This document shows, piece by piece, positions 51,154-58,871 of a stretch of 58,948 nucleotides of DNA; within the stretch, counting starts at the first letter, position 1; every line of letters begins with the position of its first letter. Origin of the DNA: Candidatus Thioglobus sp. (GTDB taxonomy: Bacteria; Pseudomonadota; Gammaproteobacteria; Arenicellales; UBA868); contig SHBR01000008.1 in the NCBI GenBank assembly GCA_004212795.1, forward strand, positions 1 to 58,948. The letters are read 5' to 3'. The position numbers and the translations under genes are program-made. Below the pieces are notes generated by a model, which saw only the letters and a list, made by a program, of their open reading frames with translations, was not told where the DNA came from and made no database searches.

Positions 51154-51960
51154 ATGACTATCAAAAGACCAATTACCGTCACAACACTGGCTAACATGAA
51201 GGCTCGCGGTGAGCCGATCGGCTGCCTTACTGCTTATGACTATAGTTTTGCCAGTATTCTGGATAAGACGGGTGTCGAAATTATTTTGGTGGGTGATAGC
51301 CTGGGCATGGTGGTGCAGGGGCATTTGACGACTCTGCCCGTCACCGTCGACGATCTGGTCTACCACACCCAGTGTGTCTCGCGAGGCGTACAAACAAGCC
51401 TTATTGTTGCGGACATGCCTTTTGGATCCTTTCAGTCGAGCCCACAACAGGCTTTCGAAAACGCCGCTCGGCTGCTCGGGGAGGGCGGAGCGCAGATGGT
51501 CAAAATTGAAGGCGGCGCATTCATGCGCCAGACGGTCGAGTTTTTGGTGGAGCGGGGTATCCCTGTCTGTGGTCATATTGGACTTACTCCGCAGTCAGTC
51601 AACCAGTTGGGCGGCTTCAAGGTGCAAGGTCGAGAGACCGAAGCGGCACGTGAGATTGAAAACGACGCCTTGGTTTTGGATCAAGCCGGAGTCTCGATCC
51701 TCATTTTGGAAGCAATGCCGCCAACCTTGGCAGACTTGATTTCCAAAAAGATAAGTGCTCCGACGATCGGAATTGGTGCGGGGCCGCAAACAGACGGCCA
51801 AGTGCTTGTGCTTTACGATTTGCTCGGGCTGTACCCGAAGAAGAGTCCTAAATTCAGTAAAGATTTCTTGGCCGGCGCCGGATCGGCGGTCAACGCGGTT
51901 GAGCATTTCTTAAAAGCGGTAAAAACTCGCGAGTTTCCGGGTCCGGAACATTGCCTTTGA
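51154..51960 (+). CDS. panB: 3-methyl-2-oxobutanoate hydroxymethyltransferase
   Basis: The first enzyme of pantothenate synthesis, which uses methylene-THF to hydroxymethylate ketoisovalerate. Starting at the ATG at 51154 (GGAG 7 bases upstream) gives 268 residues, the normal length; an earlier in-frame start at 51082 adds a tail with no family match. Features are LTAYDYSFASILDKTGVEIILVGDSLGMV, in which D44/S46-type residues bind Mg and substrate, the EGGAFM motif, GHIGLTPQSVNQLGG, and the catalytic Glu region ILEAMPP. panC and panD are not adjacent. Confidence 0.96.
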   Translation: MTIKRPITVTTLANMKARGEPIGCLTAYDYSFASILDKTGVEIILVGDSLGMVVQGHLTTLPVTVDDLVYHTQCVSRGVQTSLIVADMPFGSFQSSPQQAFENAARLLGEGGAQMVKIEGGAFMRQTVEFLVERGIPVCGHIGLTPQSVNQLGGFKVQGRETEAAREIENDALVLDQAGVSILILEAMPPTLADLISKKISAPTIGIGAGPQTDGQVLVLYDLLGLYPKKSPKFSKDFLAGAGSAVNAVEHFLKAVKTREFPGPEHCL

Positions 51961-52034
51961 CCCGACACATTCTTCTTATCGTTAAAACGGGCGTTTACTT
52001 AAAGATCTGACCTATCGGGTTATAAGCAACAGAA

Positions 52035-52069
52035 GTTGATTAAGGTTTTTGGTTCGAACCATAATCAAC
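52035..52069. repeat. Nested inverted repeat upstream of the outer-membrane protein gene
   Basis: Outer arms GTTGATTA (52035-52042) and TAATCAAC (52062-52069) are perfect complements. Inside them is a perfect 12-bp palindrome, TGGTTCGAACCA (52050-52061). The structure lies 30 bases before the ATG at 52099, within the likely 5' untranslated region. It could be an operator or an mRNA hairpin; the following bases are not U-rich enough for a terminator. Confidence 0.55.
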
Positions 52070-52098
52070 AAAAGTTTGTTATTATTCCCGGTAATTTC

Positions 52099-54405
52099 AT
52101 GAAAAACGCTCTTTTGCGAGTAGGCTGCCTGTGCCTTTTGCTTTGCCCATTGTTGCCTGTAAAGGAGGCGTTCGCGGCCCTGAGTACCGGCTGTCATGCG
52201 GTTAACACCCAAGCGGACGGTACGTTTTCTGATGTGTATTGGCAGGAGATCAATAAAGGGCGTAGGTTTTCAGAGGGTGAAACGCTCAAGGTCACGTTTT
52301 CCAACCCAACGGCGGCGCCAACAACCGCTAATATAAATCTGGGAACATCGGCAGCACCTGGCGTTGCCGCCTCCTACACATCCAAGACCTCTACTTCATC
52401 TTTCCCCGCAACCCTGACCTATACGCTAGATCAGGATTACACCTTTGCGGAGTTTGAGGTAGAGGATGGAAATGTTGACATGACGGATATGGAATGTCGC
52501 AAATCACAAACCATCACGTTTAACAACCCGGGGGCACAGCAGCTCTCATCCGGCACGGCAACTCTTACCGCATCATCTGATTCCGGATTGACGGTATCGC
52601 TCGCTTCGTCTACCGCCGGAGTGTGCACGGTCTTGGGAACAACGCTTACTTTGGTAAGCGCGGGCACATGCACCATAACTGCCAGTCAAGCCGGGAACAG
52701 CCCGTCAGGGGATTATTTCGCAGCGACTGATGTGTCGCGCTCTTTTTCGGTGACCGCGTCTAGTGGAGGAGGCGGTGGTGAAGAAGAGGAAGAAGAGGAA
52801 GTGGTAGAAAATATTTCAACTCCGGTTGACAACGTTCGCCCGGTGGTCAAGGTGTCCGTGCTGGGGCTAGCGAATGATGCTCGAACGTCGCAGCCGTCTT
52901 GGAGGGTCGCGATCGAAATCAGCGAAGTCGTAACCGGATTTGATATTGATGACGTTTCGTTAAGTAACTTAACCATCTCGGAATTTTCAGGCTCGGGACG
53001 AGAGTTTTCGGCGCTCGTGTCATCCGTGACACCAGGCCGAAGCTCGATTTCGGTGCCGGCCGATGGATGCCAAGATAACGCAAACAACCTAAATTTAGAG
53101 AGCAATTCAGTCAGTTGGCGCTACGAGCCCGACCTGCTTTTGAATAAAAGCGTGACGTCAGTTGCCAGAGCTTACGCGTCTTTAGCTCAAGAATATCTGA
53201 GAAACTTTTCCCAGCCTATCAATAGCCGTTTTGCCCGTTTAGGCCAGGTATTTGGTGGGCAAATTGCAACAGAGGCCTGTCAGTCAGATGAATCGGAAGG
53301 GCAGCCTGAGATTCCCGGCTGCAATCAAGACGAAATCGAAAGCGACGATGCCAATAGTTTTGCGCTTTCTTATCAAGGGATTCAGTTTGCATTCAAGGAT
53401 CCGGTAATGCGCAGCATTTTTAGCCCCCGAGCAGTCAAGGCAGATTCCCGTGGTCTCCTGAAGGACCTCGAGACATTCATTAATTCGCAGGGTCAGACTA
53501 ACTCCTCCAGGGAGTCGATTGGGCGGATGATTGGGGCGACGCTTGCCGCGACTGATTTGGAACCTGTTGATCTGAATCCCTCGGGGAATGCGAGCGCTGC
53601 CGGCTGGTCAATCTGGACAGAGGGTCAGGTGACGGTGGGAAATTGGGATTCGATAGACAGTAGCGATGGCGTGCTGATTGCGGTTGGCTCAGATCGCGCT
53701 TTTGGTGATTACGCTCGAGGGGGTGTCGCGCTGACTGCGTCCTGGCAATCAGCGGAAATCAACCCAAATGACGATGTTGACGCGGAGAACTATGGACTTT
53801 CTTTTTATGGCGCGATGCGACCGAAGGAGATGGCGCTGGTCTTGGAGGGAATCTTGGGTGCTGCGGATCTGGACATTGCAAGCACTCGCACAGAGACATC
53901 CGAAACCTTTAGTTCCGATAGAGACGGGACGATGTTGTTCTCATCAATTGGTCTTCGCGGTCTTGAACCAGCTGGGCGAAAATTCCAGTTCACGCCTCAT
54001 GGTCGATTTGAGCTTGGAAGCGCGAAGATTGACACAGATTCCGAAACAGGCGGCGTTTGGGCGGTTCAGTATGGAGATCAAAATATTGATCATCAAATGT
54101 TGTTTATCGGGCTGGATATCAACTATCAACGGGCGTTACCCAAAGGCCTGATTCGACCCTTTGGATCAGCCGAGTATGGTTATAGTTTCTCCTCCAGCGA
54201 GAACGTCACAATGAAGTACGCTGCCGGCACGCGATCCTATAACCTCGTTCTTGAAGATAAGACCGATTCCACCGTACGGATTCAATTGGGACTCGATTAT
54301 GTTTCTAATAATGGGTTGATATCTGCGCTTGTTTATACCCGTAATGAAGCGCTCGGCGGCGGGCATTCTGATGGCGTCCGTATCCATATCAGCTCTGCTT
54401 TTTAG
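52099..54405 (+). CDS. Secreted autotransporter-type outer-membrane beta-barrel protein
   Basis: A 768-residue cell-surface protein. From the ATG at 52099 there is a signal peptide (VGCLCLLLCPLLPVKEAFA, then ALSTG). The passenger region includes a Ser/Thr-rich Ig-like segment (residues 130-225, QTITFNNPG to SRSFSVTAS), then a Gly run and a run of seven Glu as a linker. A second Ig-like domain with VTGFDIDDVSLSNLTISEFSG follows. The C-terminal 280 residues start with GWSIWTEGQVTVGNWD and show the alternating pattern of an autotransporter barrel, ending in HISSAF with the terminal Phe expected of outer-membrane proteins. No protease or lipase motif is visible, so an adhesin-like role is likely but unproven. 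Confidence 0.85.
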   Translation: MKNALLRVGCLCLLLCPLLPVKEAFAALSTGCHAVNTQADGTFSDVYWQEINKGRRFSEGETLKVTFSNPTAAPTTANINLGTSAAPGVAASYTSKTSTSSFPATLTYTLDQDYTFAEFEVEDGNVDMTDMECRKSQTITFNNPGAQQLSSGTATLTASSDSGLTVSLASSTAGVCTVLGTTLTLVSAGTCTITASQAGNSPSGDYFAATDVSRSFSVTASSGGGGGEEEEEEEVVENISTPVDNVRPVVKVSVLGLANDARTSQPSWRVAIEISEVVTGFDIDDVSLSNLTISEFSGSGREFSALVSSVTPGRSSISVPADGCQDNANNLNLESNSVSWRYEPDLLLNKSVTSVARAYASLAQEYLRNFSQPINSRFARLGQVFGGQIATEACQSDESEGQPEIPGCNQDEIESDDANSFALSYQGIQFAFKDPVMRSIFSPRAVKADSRGLLKDLETFINSQGQTNSSRESIGRMIGATLAATDLEPVDLNPSGNASAAGWSIWTEGQVTVGNWDSIDSSDGVLIAVGSDRAFGDYARGGVALTASWQSAEINPNDDVDAENYGLSFYGAMRPKEMALVLEGILGAADLDIASTRTETSETFSSDRDGTMLFSSIGLRGLEPAGRKFQFTPHGRFELGSAKIDTDSETGGVWAVQYGDQNIDHQMLFIGLDINYQRALPKGLIRPFGSAEYGYSFSSSENVTMKYAAGTRSYNLVLEDKTDSTVRIQLGLDYVSNNGLISALVYTRNEALGGGHSDGVRIHISSAF

Positions 54406-54525
54406 ATTCTTTTTTGCTTAAAGAAGTAGGGGCCAATAGGGAGTCTGGCGAGGGCGGCGCGATACGGTGATCGACTTTCTGGAGTCTGGTGTACGATCCT
54501 CTGATTAACAGATTTATATTTGTAT

Positions 54526-54789
54526 ATGTCGGATCGAGAATCACGGGAAAAAAGCATGGAAGATGAGGAAAAAAAGGATGATGATTTTGCGAAGATGGTT
54601 AACGCCAACATTCTTGATTATCTTCGTAACGTTCACAGACTAGAGGTTCAGGATGTAAGTCAAAGAGACGCAGCGACCTATCAACTTTTGCTTGATTTTG
54701 AAAATCAGGTTATTTCTATCCAGGTATCGCGGGACCGAAAAACTGAGCAACGTCGAGAAAGCGCGTCGTCGAAAGAGACCGATTCATGA
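54526..54789 (+). CDS. Small charged hypothetical protein
   Basis: An 87-residue, highly charged protein (from the ATG at 54526; a TTG 6 bases upstream is also in frame). An acidic Asp/Glu/Lys-rich N-terminus (EDEEKKDDDFAKMV) leads into a helix-like NANILDYLRNVHRLEVQDV, then a beta-like QLLLDFENQVISIQVSRD and a basic tail. There is no signal peptide or membrane segment, and I do not recognise a family. Its stop overlaps the ATG of the next small gene by 4 bases, which argues that both are real. Confidence 0.55.
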   Translation: MSDRESREKSMEDEEKKDDDFAKMVNANILDYLRNVHRLEVQDVSQRDAATYQLLLDFENQVISIQVSRDRKTEQRRESASSKETDS

Positions 54790-54941
54790 CCGATACGCTC
54801 ATTAAGTTAGTGGTGGTCGGGGCTGTGGTTCTCGCGATGTACTACGCGATGTCCCCGTATCAGAATTGTTTGAGGGCTGAGGGAGACCAGAAAGATCCAG
54901 TAACCGTAAAGACCTACTGCTCCGAAAGCACGGTTTGGTAG
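54786..54941 (+). CDS. 51-residue single-pass membrane protein
   Basis: A short gene that starts in an ATGA overlap with the preceding charged protein. Its 51 residues are an N-terminal hydrophobic helix (LIKLVVVGAVVLAMYYAM, residues 5-22) followed by a short hydrophilic tail with two cysteines (QNCLRAEGD and KTYCSES), which could form a disulfide in the periplasm. Nothing about its function can be told. The coupling and the codon pattern support a real gene. Confidence 0.5.
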   Translation: MTDTLIKLVVVGAVVLAMYYAMSPYQNCLRAEGDQKDPVTVKTYCSESTVW

Positions 54942-55001
54942 CGGTTATACCCAGTTGTTTCGATTGGCCGGTTCCCGGCTTGTGTCAGTCGTCAATTCAA
55001 A

Positions 55002-55088
55002 TGGTACCGAGGGTCGGACTCGAACCGACACTCCATTGCTGGAACCAGATTTTGAGTCTGGCGCGTCTACCAGTTTCGCCACCCCGGC
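55002..55088 (-). tRNA. tRNA-Leu (anticodon CAA)
   Basis: An 87-nt gene on the - strand, from GCCGGGG at 55088 to the encoded CCA at 55002. The D-arm is GCGAAACTGGTAGACGC, the anticodon arm CCAGACTCAAAATCTGG has CAA in a 7-base loop, and the long variable arm and T-arm GTCGGTTCGAGTCCGAC are class II leucine features. The first pair is G-U (G1 with U72) and another G-U closes the stem lower down. The CCA is genomically encoded. The flanking terminator at 55216-55252 isolates it from the upstream gene. Confidence 0.95.
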
Positions 55089-55102
55089 TATTTCAAATCG
55101 AC

Positions 55103-55133
55103 TTTATACAGTTAGAAAGTGACACTTTTACAA
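55103..55133 (-). promoter_or_regulatory. Candidate promoter of tRNA-Leu
   Basis: On the - strand a TTGTAA (55133-55128) is followed by TGTATAAA, giving -10 readings of TGTATA, GTATAA or TATAAA at spacings of 17, 18 or 19 bases. Initiation would fall about 8 bases before the mature tRNA 5' end. Confidence 0.35.
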
Positions 55134-55215
55134 CTCCGTAGTCAATCCCGTCGTCAGTGTTGATAAATATTTATTTCAACTGGCTACCTGTAATCCCTAT
55201 TTTACCTGAATCAAC

Positions 55216-55252
55216 AAAAAGAAACCCCTGATTCCAATGAAGGAATCAAGGG
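55216..55252 (-). terminator. Rho-independent terminator of the phage-like gene
   Basis: On the - strand, CCCTTGATTCC and GGAATCAGGGG form an 11-bp stem with one G-U pair around a 6-base loop (TTCATT), followed directly by TTTCTTTTT. This is a textbook intrinsic terminator, placed between the phage-like gene and the tRNA. Confidence 0.8.
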
Positions 55253-55260
55253 CTTGAATG

Positions 55261-55293
55261 GTAACTGGAGATAAAGCACCAATCTCCAGTTAC
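55261..55293. repeat. Perfect 12-bp inverted repeat preceding the terminator
   Basis: GTAACTGGAGAT (55261-55272) and ATCTCCAGTTAC (55282-55293) are perfect complements around a 9-base loop. It sits 8 bases upstream of the terminator hairpin in the - strand transcript, giving tandem stems at the 3' end of the phage-like transcript. The rest of the untranslated stretch from 55294 to 55468 shows no open frame of note, only a CAAGGAGG motif without a following start codon. Confidence 0.6.
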
Positions 55294-55468
55294 GGACTAT
55301 CTAAAAACCTCCTTGAGTAACGTGTTGAGGTTGTCACCGCGTTTCACGAGGCAACGGCCTGCCTTCAGGAAGAATATCCCTAGCGACTCAGGCTACTTCT
55401 TCATGGGGAGGTATGGGAGAAAGGTATTAAGTGTAAATTGCCCAGCGGTGTCATTTAGGTCGAGAAGG

Positions 55469-55900
55469 CTACGACTTGGAATCGGTCAAACGATCGTCAA
55501 ATCCAAGGTCAACTTCTTCAACCCTCTTGGGAGACTCCCTTAATAGCTGGATACTCCCAAGGTACGCCGTAACGCCTCCACCTCCCTGCTCATAACTGGC
55601 AAAGCTTGCTTGTACCCTAACAATAGCACCTGGCAGGATGTTCTCCAGAGGGATAGGCTTCTTGACTACGTTAACCGCTTTAACTTGAGACTTGGACTTG
55701 AGCCTTAAACGGTAACCTACAAGCTTACTGTAGTGTAGAGGAGACCTGGCGCCCTTTTTCTTTGGCATTACCTTAGCTATCGCCTGCTCAATCGACTCAA
55801 TATCTTTAGCCTCGAATAGAAGGGTTATTGAGTATTCCTCAGTCTCTACGAGATGGACGGGGGCAACTCTGGCAGGAGGGGTGATGATTATTTCGGTCAT
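55469..55900 (-). CDS. Phage-type protein resembling DUF2815/T7-like ssDNA-binding proteins
   Basis: A 143-residue protein unlike its neighbours. Its C-terminal half (NILPGAIVRVQASFASYE, then GGGGVTAYLGSIQLLRE) matches the pattern of viral OB-fold single-stranded-DNA-binding proteins of the DUF2815 kind, where a 'G-x-V-V-R-V' strand is followed by 'G-V-x-A-Y-L-x-x-I-Q-L-L-R'. The N-terminal half has a KDIESIEQAIAKVMPKKKG helix and a basic patch. Codons such as AGG, CTA, GTA and ATA, rare in surrounding genes, are frequent, suggesting foreign origin. A GTG 3 bases upstream is an alternative start; no Shine-Dalgarno is seen. It has its own terminator. The family call is from pattern only. Confidence 0.55.
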   Translation of the reverse strand: MTEIIITPPARVAPVHLVETEEYSITLLFEAKDIESIEQAIAKVMPKKKGARSPLHYSKLVGYRLRLKSKSQVKAVNVVKKPIPLENILPGAIVRVQASFASYEQGGGGVTAYLGSIQLLRESPKRVEEVDLGFDDRLTDSKS

Positions 55901-56137
55901 CACAATAATCTAGCTGAGTGTAGCCAAACGTCTTACACGAAATTTTCATGCAGTTAGCACAAACCTTCCGTATACAGGGCCGCCACCCCCGGCATCTAAA
56001 AATTGAACTTTGACAAGACCGGACTGAATGCTTTCGTGATTTATGTGACGATGTCGATCAATTCTGACTCGATCGACCTGGGTCTACTTTAACCACTATT
56101 GCAAAAAGCGAAAGCCCTCGAAACAAAGGAGGGTGTA

Positions 56138-56182
56138 ATGGATAAAACGCTGAAAACGCGGGTAAACTGCTTGACGATTTGA
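56138..56182 (+). other. Putative 14-residue leader peptide (or frameshifted start) before the PhyH gene
   Basis: AAAGGAGGG at 56125-56133 is the strongest Shine-Dalgarno in the area and sits 4 bases before an ATG that opens a 14-codon frame ending at TGA 56180-56182. The PhyH frame is offset by one base; inserting one base would fuse them through residues reading KLLDDLIRPP. A CCCTC/GAGGG pair (56115-56119 with 56129-56133) could fold over the ribosome site. The rest of the gap from 55904 shows no other gene or motif that I can support. Confidence 0.35.
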
Positions 56183-56205
56183 TTCGTCCGCCGCATAGTT
56201 TTTCG

Positions 56206-57048
56206 ATGCCTGAGATCTATGATCTACCTCCAGCCTTCGCCGAGACATTTTCACAAGATGGGGTGGTACTCCTTCCTAATGCAATCGATCAATTTTGGAT
56301 CGATTTATTAGATCGTGGTATTCAAAAAAATATCAATGCGCCAACCGAGCGAGGCCGCGTATGGGATCGAGATGAGCAAGGCCGGACGTGCTTTTACGAC
56401 AGCCAGGCCTGGCGAGAGATTAGCGAGTACCAGGATTTTATTGAGAAATCACCGTTGGCGTCTGTGGCGGCTCAACTTCTTAATACCAAACGAGTCAACT
56501 TTTTTTTTGATGCGGTTTTTGTTCGAACACCAGGCACACAGTTCCGAACCCCATTTCATCAGGATGAACCCTATTGGTCGGTTAAAGGGCTTGACACCTG
56601 TTCGATCTGGATGCCGTTGGTTTCGGTCGAGAAAAAAAGCGCATTAGAGTTTGTTCGAGGTTCGCACCGATGGCCTCAAGAGTTCCGTCAGACAAATTTT
56701 GGCGATTTGACATCAGATGAACGGGACCAGCGTCGGGAGCTCAGCCAAAAAGAATATGAACCGTTTCCGGATATCGAAGGACATCGGGACACTTATGACA
56801 TCTTGAGTTGGGATATGTCGGCGGGGGATTGTGTTGCGTTTAACGGGCGAATCATTCATGGTGGCTCGGGAAATCTTTCCCCGGGCCGCGACCTGAGGAT
56901 CTTTAATACACAGTGGCTTGGGGATGATATCCGGGTGTGTTTCAGGGAAGAGGGCATGGACCCAGATCACTCTTTCATTATGCGCGAGCACGGTCTTAGC
57001 GATGGAGATCAGATCGGAACCGAGCTTTATCCGGCGTTTTTATTTTAG
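56206..57048 (+). CDS. Phytanoyl-CoA dioxygenase (PhyH) family protein
   Basis: A 280-residue Fe(II)/2-oxoglutarate-dependent oxygenase. The facial triad is visible as H-x-D in PFHQDEPYW near residue 119 and a distal His in GRIIHGGSGN near 226, followed by the Arg of PGRDLRIFN that binds 2-oxoglutarate. The N-terminus from the ATG at 56206 has the family's typical FSQDGVVLLPNAID; an alternative TTG lies 27 bases upstream. No ribosome site precedes the ATG, which leaves open coupling to the short frame upstream. The substrate is unknown: family members hydroxylate fatty acyl, ectoine or phosphonate compounds. It lies 111 bases before betC on the same strand. Confidence 0.88.
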   Translation: MPEIYDLPPAFAETFSQDGVVLLPNAIDQFWIDLLDRGIQKNINAPTERGRVWDRDEQGRTCFYDSQAWREISEYQDFIEKSPLASVAAQLLNTKRVNFFFDAVFVRTPGTQFRTPFHQDEPYWSVKGLDTCSIWMPLVSVEKKSALEFVRGSHRWPQEFRQTNFGDLTSDERDQRRELSQKEYEPFPDIEGHRDTYDILSWDMSAGDCVAFNGRIIHGGSGNLSPGRDLRIFNTQWLGDDIRVCFREEGMDPDHSFIMREHGLSDGDQIGTELYPAFLF

Positions 57049-57159
57049 TTGACCGAATAATGCTCACTGGCCACCGGGGTGAGAATACGCGTCCTCAACT
57101 TTTAAAGAGGGTGACCGCTTGCGATCGAGAACTGCACTTTTAAGTAACGGAATTAATCA

Positions 57160-58671
57160 ATGACATCTAAACAGCCAAATATTCTTTTTATTCAGGCCGA
57201 TCAGCTTAAACCTCAGGTGCTCCCGATGTACGGGGGTCCTGCGATTACTCCAAATCTGGCTCAACTTGCTGATAACGGGGTTACATTCGAAAATGCGTAC
57301 TGCAATTTTCCGCTATGCGCGCCTTCGCGATTTTCAATGTTGTCGGGGATGCTCCCAAGCAAGATTGGCGCCTTTGATAATGGCGCCGAATTTCCGGCTC
57401 GTATTCCAACGGTCGCACATTACTTAAGGTTAGCCGGATACCGTACAACTCTTTCAGGTAAGCAGCATTTTGTAGGCCCCGATCTGCTCCATGGATTTGA
57501 AGAGCGACTGGTGCCGGAACTTTATCCTACGGATTTTTCCTGGACACCGAGTTGGGGTGAAGAGCGTATGTCATCCAATAACACGGCAACCGGGGTGACG
57601 AGATCAGGTATCGTTAGACGTACCGTTCAGATCGATCATGACGAGGCTGTTTTTTATCATGCCAAGAATAAACTGCATCAGTTTGCACGCGAAGACTCCG
57701 CGCCATTTTTTCTGAACGCGTCATTTATTCATCCGCATGAGCCGTATTGCACGCTTCAGGAGTACTGGGACCTATATCGCCACGAAAACATTGAACTGCC
57801 CAATACACCTTTACAGCCCGAGTCAGAACGAGAGTTTCATACAACGAGGATGCTCCATCATGCCATGTTAGTGGATACCGGTATCTCGGAAGAACACGTC
57901 AGGATAGCTCGACACGCCTACTTGGGGAACGTTTCCTATTTTGACGAGATGGTGGGCGGACTGATGAAGACGCTCGAACAGACGGGTCTTCTGGCGAATA
58001 CCGTCGTTGTGATTTCTGCGGATCATGGCGATATGCTTGGCGAGCATGGACTTTGGTACAAAAAGCATTTTTTTGAAGACTGTATTCGCGTCCCGCTCAT
58101 TATCCATTGGCCTGAGCGATTTTCGGCGGGCCGTCATTCACAGCCAGCGTCGTTGATAGATCTGCTGCCCACCCTTTGTGATCTGGCAGAGATTGTGCCT
58201 GATGAAGTTGCGCCAGAACCGCTTGATGGCAGCAGTCTGTTGGGGGCGTGTGAGGGGCAAATGCGTGACGAAGACACGCCTGTCTTTGCAGAAATCACGT
58301 CTGAGGGGGTTCCTTCGCCAATGTTTATGGTTCGCAAAGGAAAGCACAAACTGATGAGTGGCGGTGGCGCGCCGTCCGTTTTGTATGATCTAGAACGCGA
58401 TCCTCATGAGTTGATCAATCTTGCCCATGATGCAACTCATCATGAGATTCTTGATGAGCTGGAAGGGCTGGTTCGGCGTCAGTGGGATAGCGAGCGCCTT
58501 AACGAGCAAGTCTTAGTAAGTCAGCGTCAACGTCGGCTTGTCCATGCTGCGCATGAAGTGGGGAAAACGCCGGCGTGGGAGCATCAAAGCGAGGATCTGG
58601 CCGATTACTGGATTCACCGCGATTCTGAGGGCTACAACGATTGGGCTTGGAAAGGGATTAGCGAGGTTTAG
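57160..58671 (+). CDS. betC: Choline-sulfatase
   Basis: A 503-residue arylsulfatase-superfamily enzyme that releases choline and sulfate from choline-O-sulfate, an algal and fungal osmolyte. The formylglycine site is C53 in PLCAPSR, with D14 in QADQ, matching C54 and D14 of the Sinorhizobium BetC. Further matches are the LSGKQHFVGPDLLHGFEERL block, the metal site SADHGDMLGEHGLWYKKHFF, and the BetC-specific C-terminal extension (residues 440-503, EHQSEDLADYWIHR). No signal peptide, so cytosolic. betABI are not in the window. The product choline would be oxidised to glycine betaine and, after demethylations, to sarcosine handled by the sox operon. Confidence 0.92.
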   Translation: MTSKQPNILFIQADQLKPQVLPMYGGPAITPNLAQLADNGVTFENAYCNFPLCAPSRFSMLSGMLPSKIGAFDNGAEFPARIPTVAHYLRLAGYRTTLSGKQHFVGPDLLHGFEERLVPELYPTDFSWTPSWGEERMSSNNTATGVTRSGIVRRTVQIDHDEAVFYHAKNKLHQFAREDSAPFFLNASFIHPHEPYCTLQEYWDLYRHENIELPNTPLQPESEREFHTTRMLHHAMLVDTGISEEHVRIARHAYLGNVSYFDEMVGGLMKTLEQTGLLANTVVVISADHGDMLGEHGLWYKKHFFEDCIRVPLIIHWPERFSAGRHSQPASLIDLLPTLCDLAEIVPDEVAPEPLDGSSLLGACEGQMRDEDTPVFAEITSEGVPSPMFMVRKGKHKLMSGGGAPSVLYDLERDPHELINLAHDATHHEILDELEGLVRRQWDSERLNEQVLVSQRQRRLVHAAHEVGKTPAWEHQSEDLADYWIHRDSEGYNDWAWKGISEV

Positions 58672-58766
58672 ATCTTTCACATTTAATTTTTTATGGTCGT
58701 GCAAAAATTCGGTTTGTTCATTTACAACAAGTTTGATTGTTAACAAAAAACGTAAACGATTATCTT

Positions 58767-58871
58767 ATGAAAGTTATTTTGATGCTGTCCGTGTTTCTGG
58801 TTTTCACGACCGGCTGCGCCAGTTCGCTGCCGAACCTCGAGCCGGGTATTTACGTTCCAGGCGACAAATAA
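58767..58871 (+). CDS. Very small putative lipoprotein
   Basis: A 34-codon frame reading as a signal peptide with a lipobox-like FTTGC-A-S-S at residue 17, then a short PNLEPGIYVPGDK tail. After processing, an 18-residue lipidated peptide would remain, comparable to entericidin-like or LptM-type small lipoproteins in design only. An AT-rich 95-base gap separates it from betC. There is no clear ribosome site before the ATG. The pattern is too short for a firm call. Confidence 0.45.
   Translation: MKVILMLSVFLVFTTGCASSLPNLEPGIYVPGDK

Noticed and set aside
54942-55300. Integrated element using the tRNA-Leu 3' end as attachment site
   Set aside because: The foreign-looking gene is on the 5' side of the tRNA, no duplicated tRNA 3' end was noticed and there is no integrase.
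55395-55475. T7- or SP6-like phage RNA polymerase promoters near the phage-like gene
   Set aside because: An 8-base ATTTAGGT match on + and a TAATAC match on - occur, but the rest of each consensus is missing; chance similarity.
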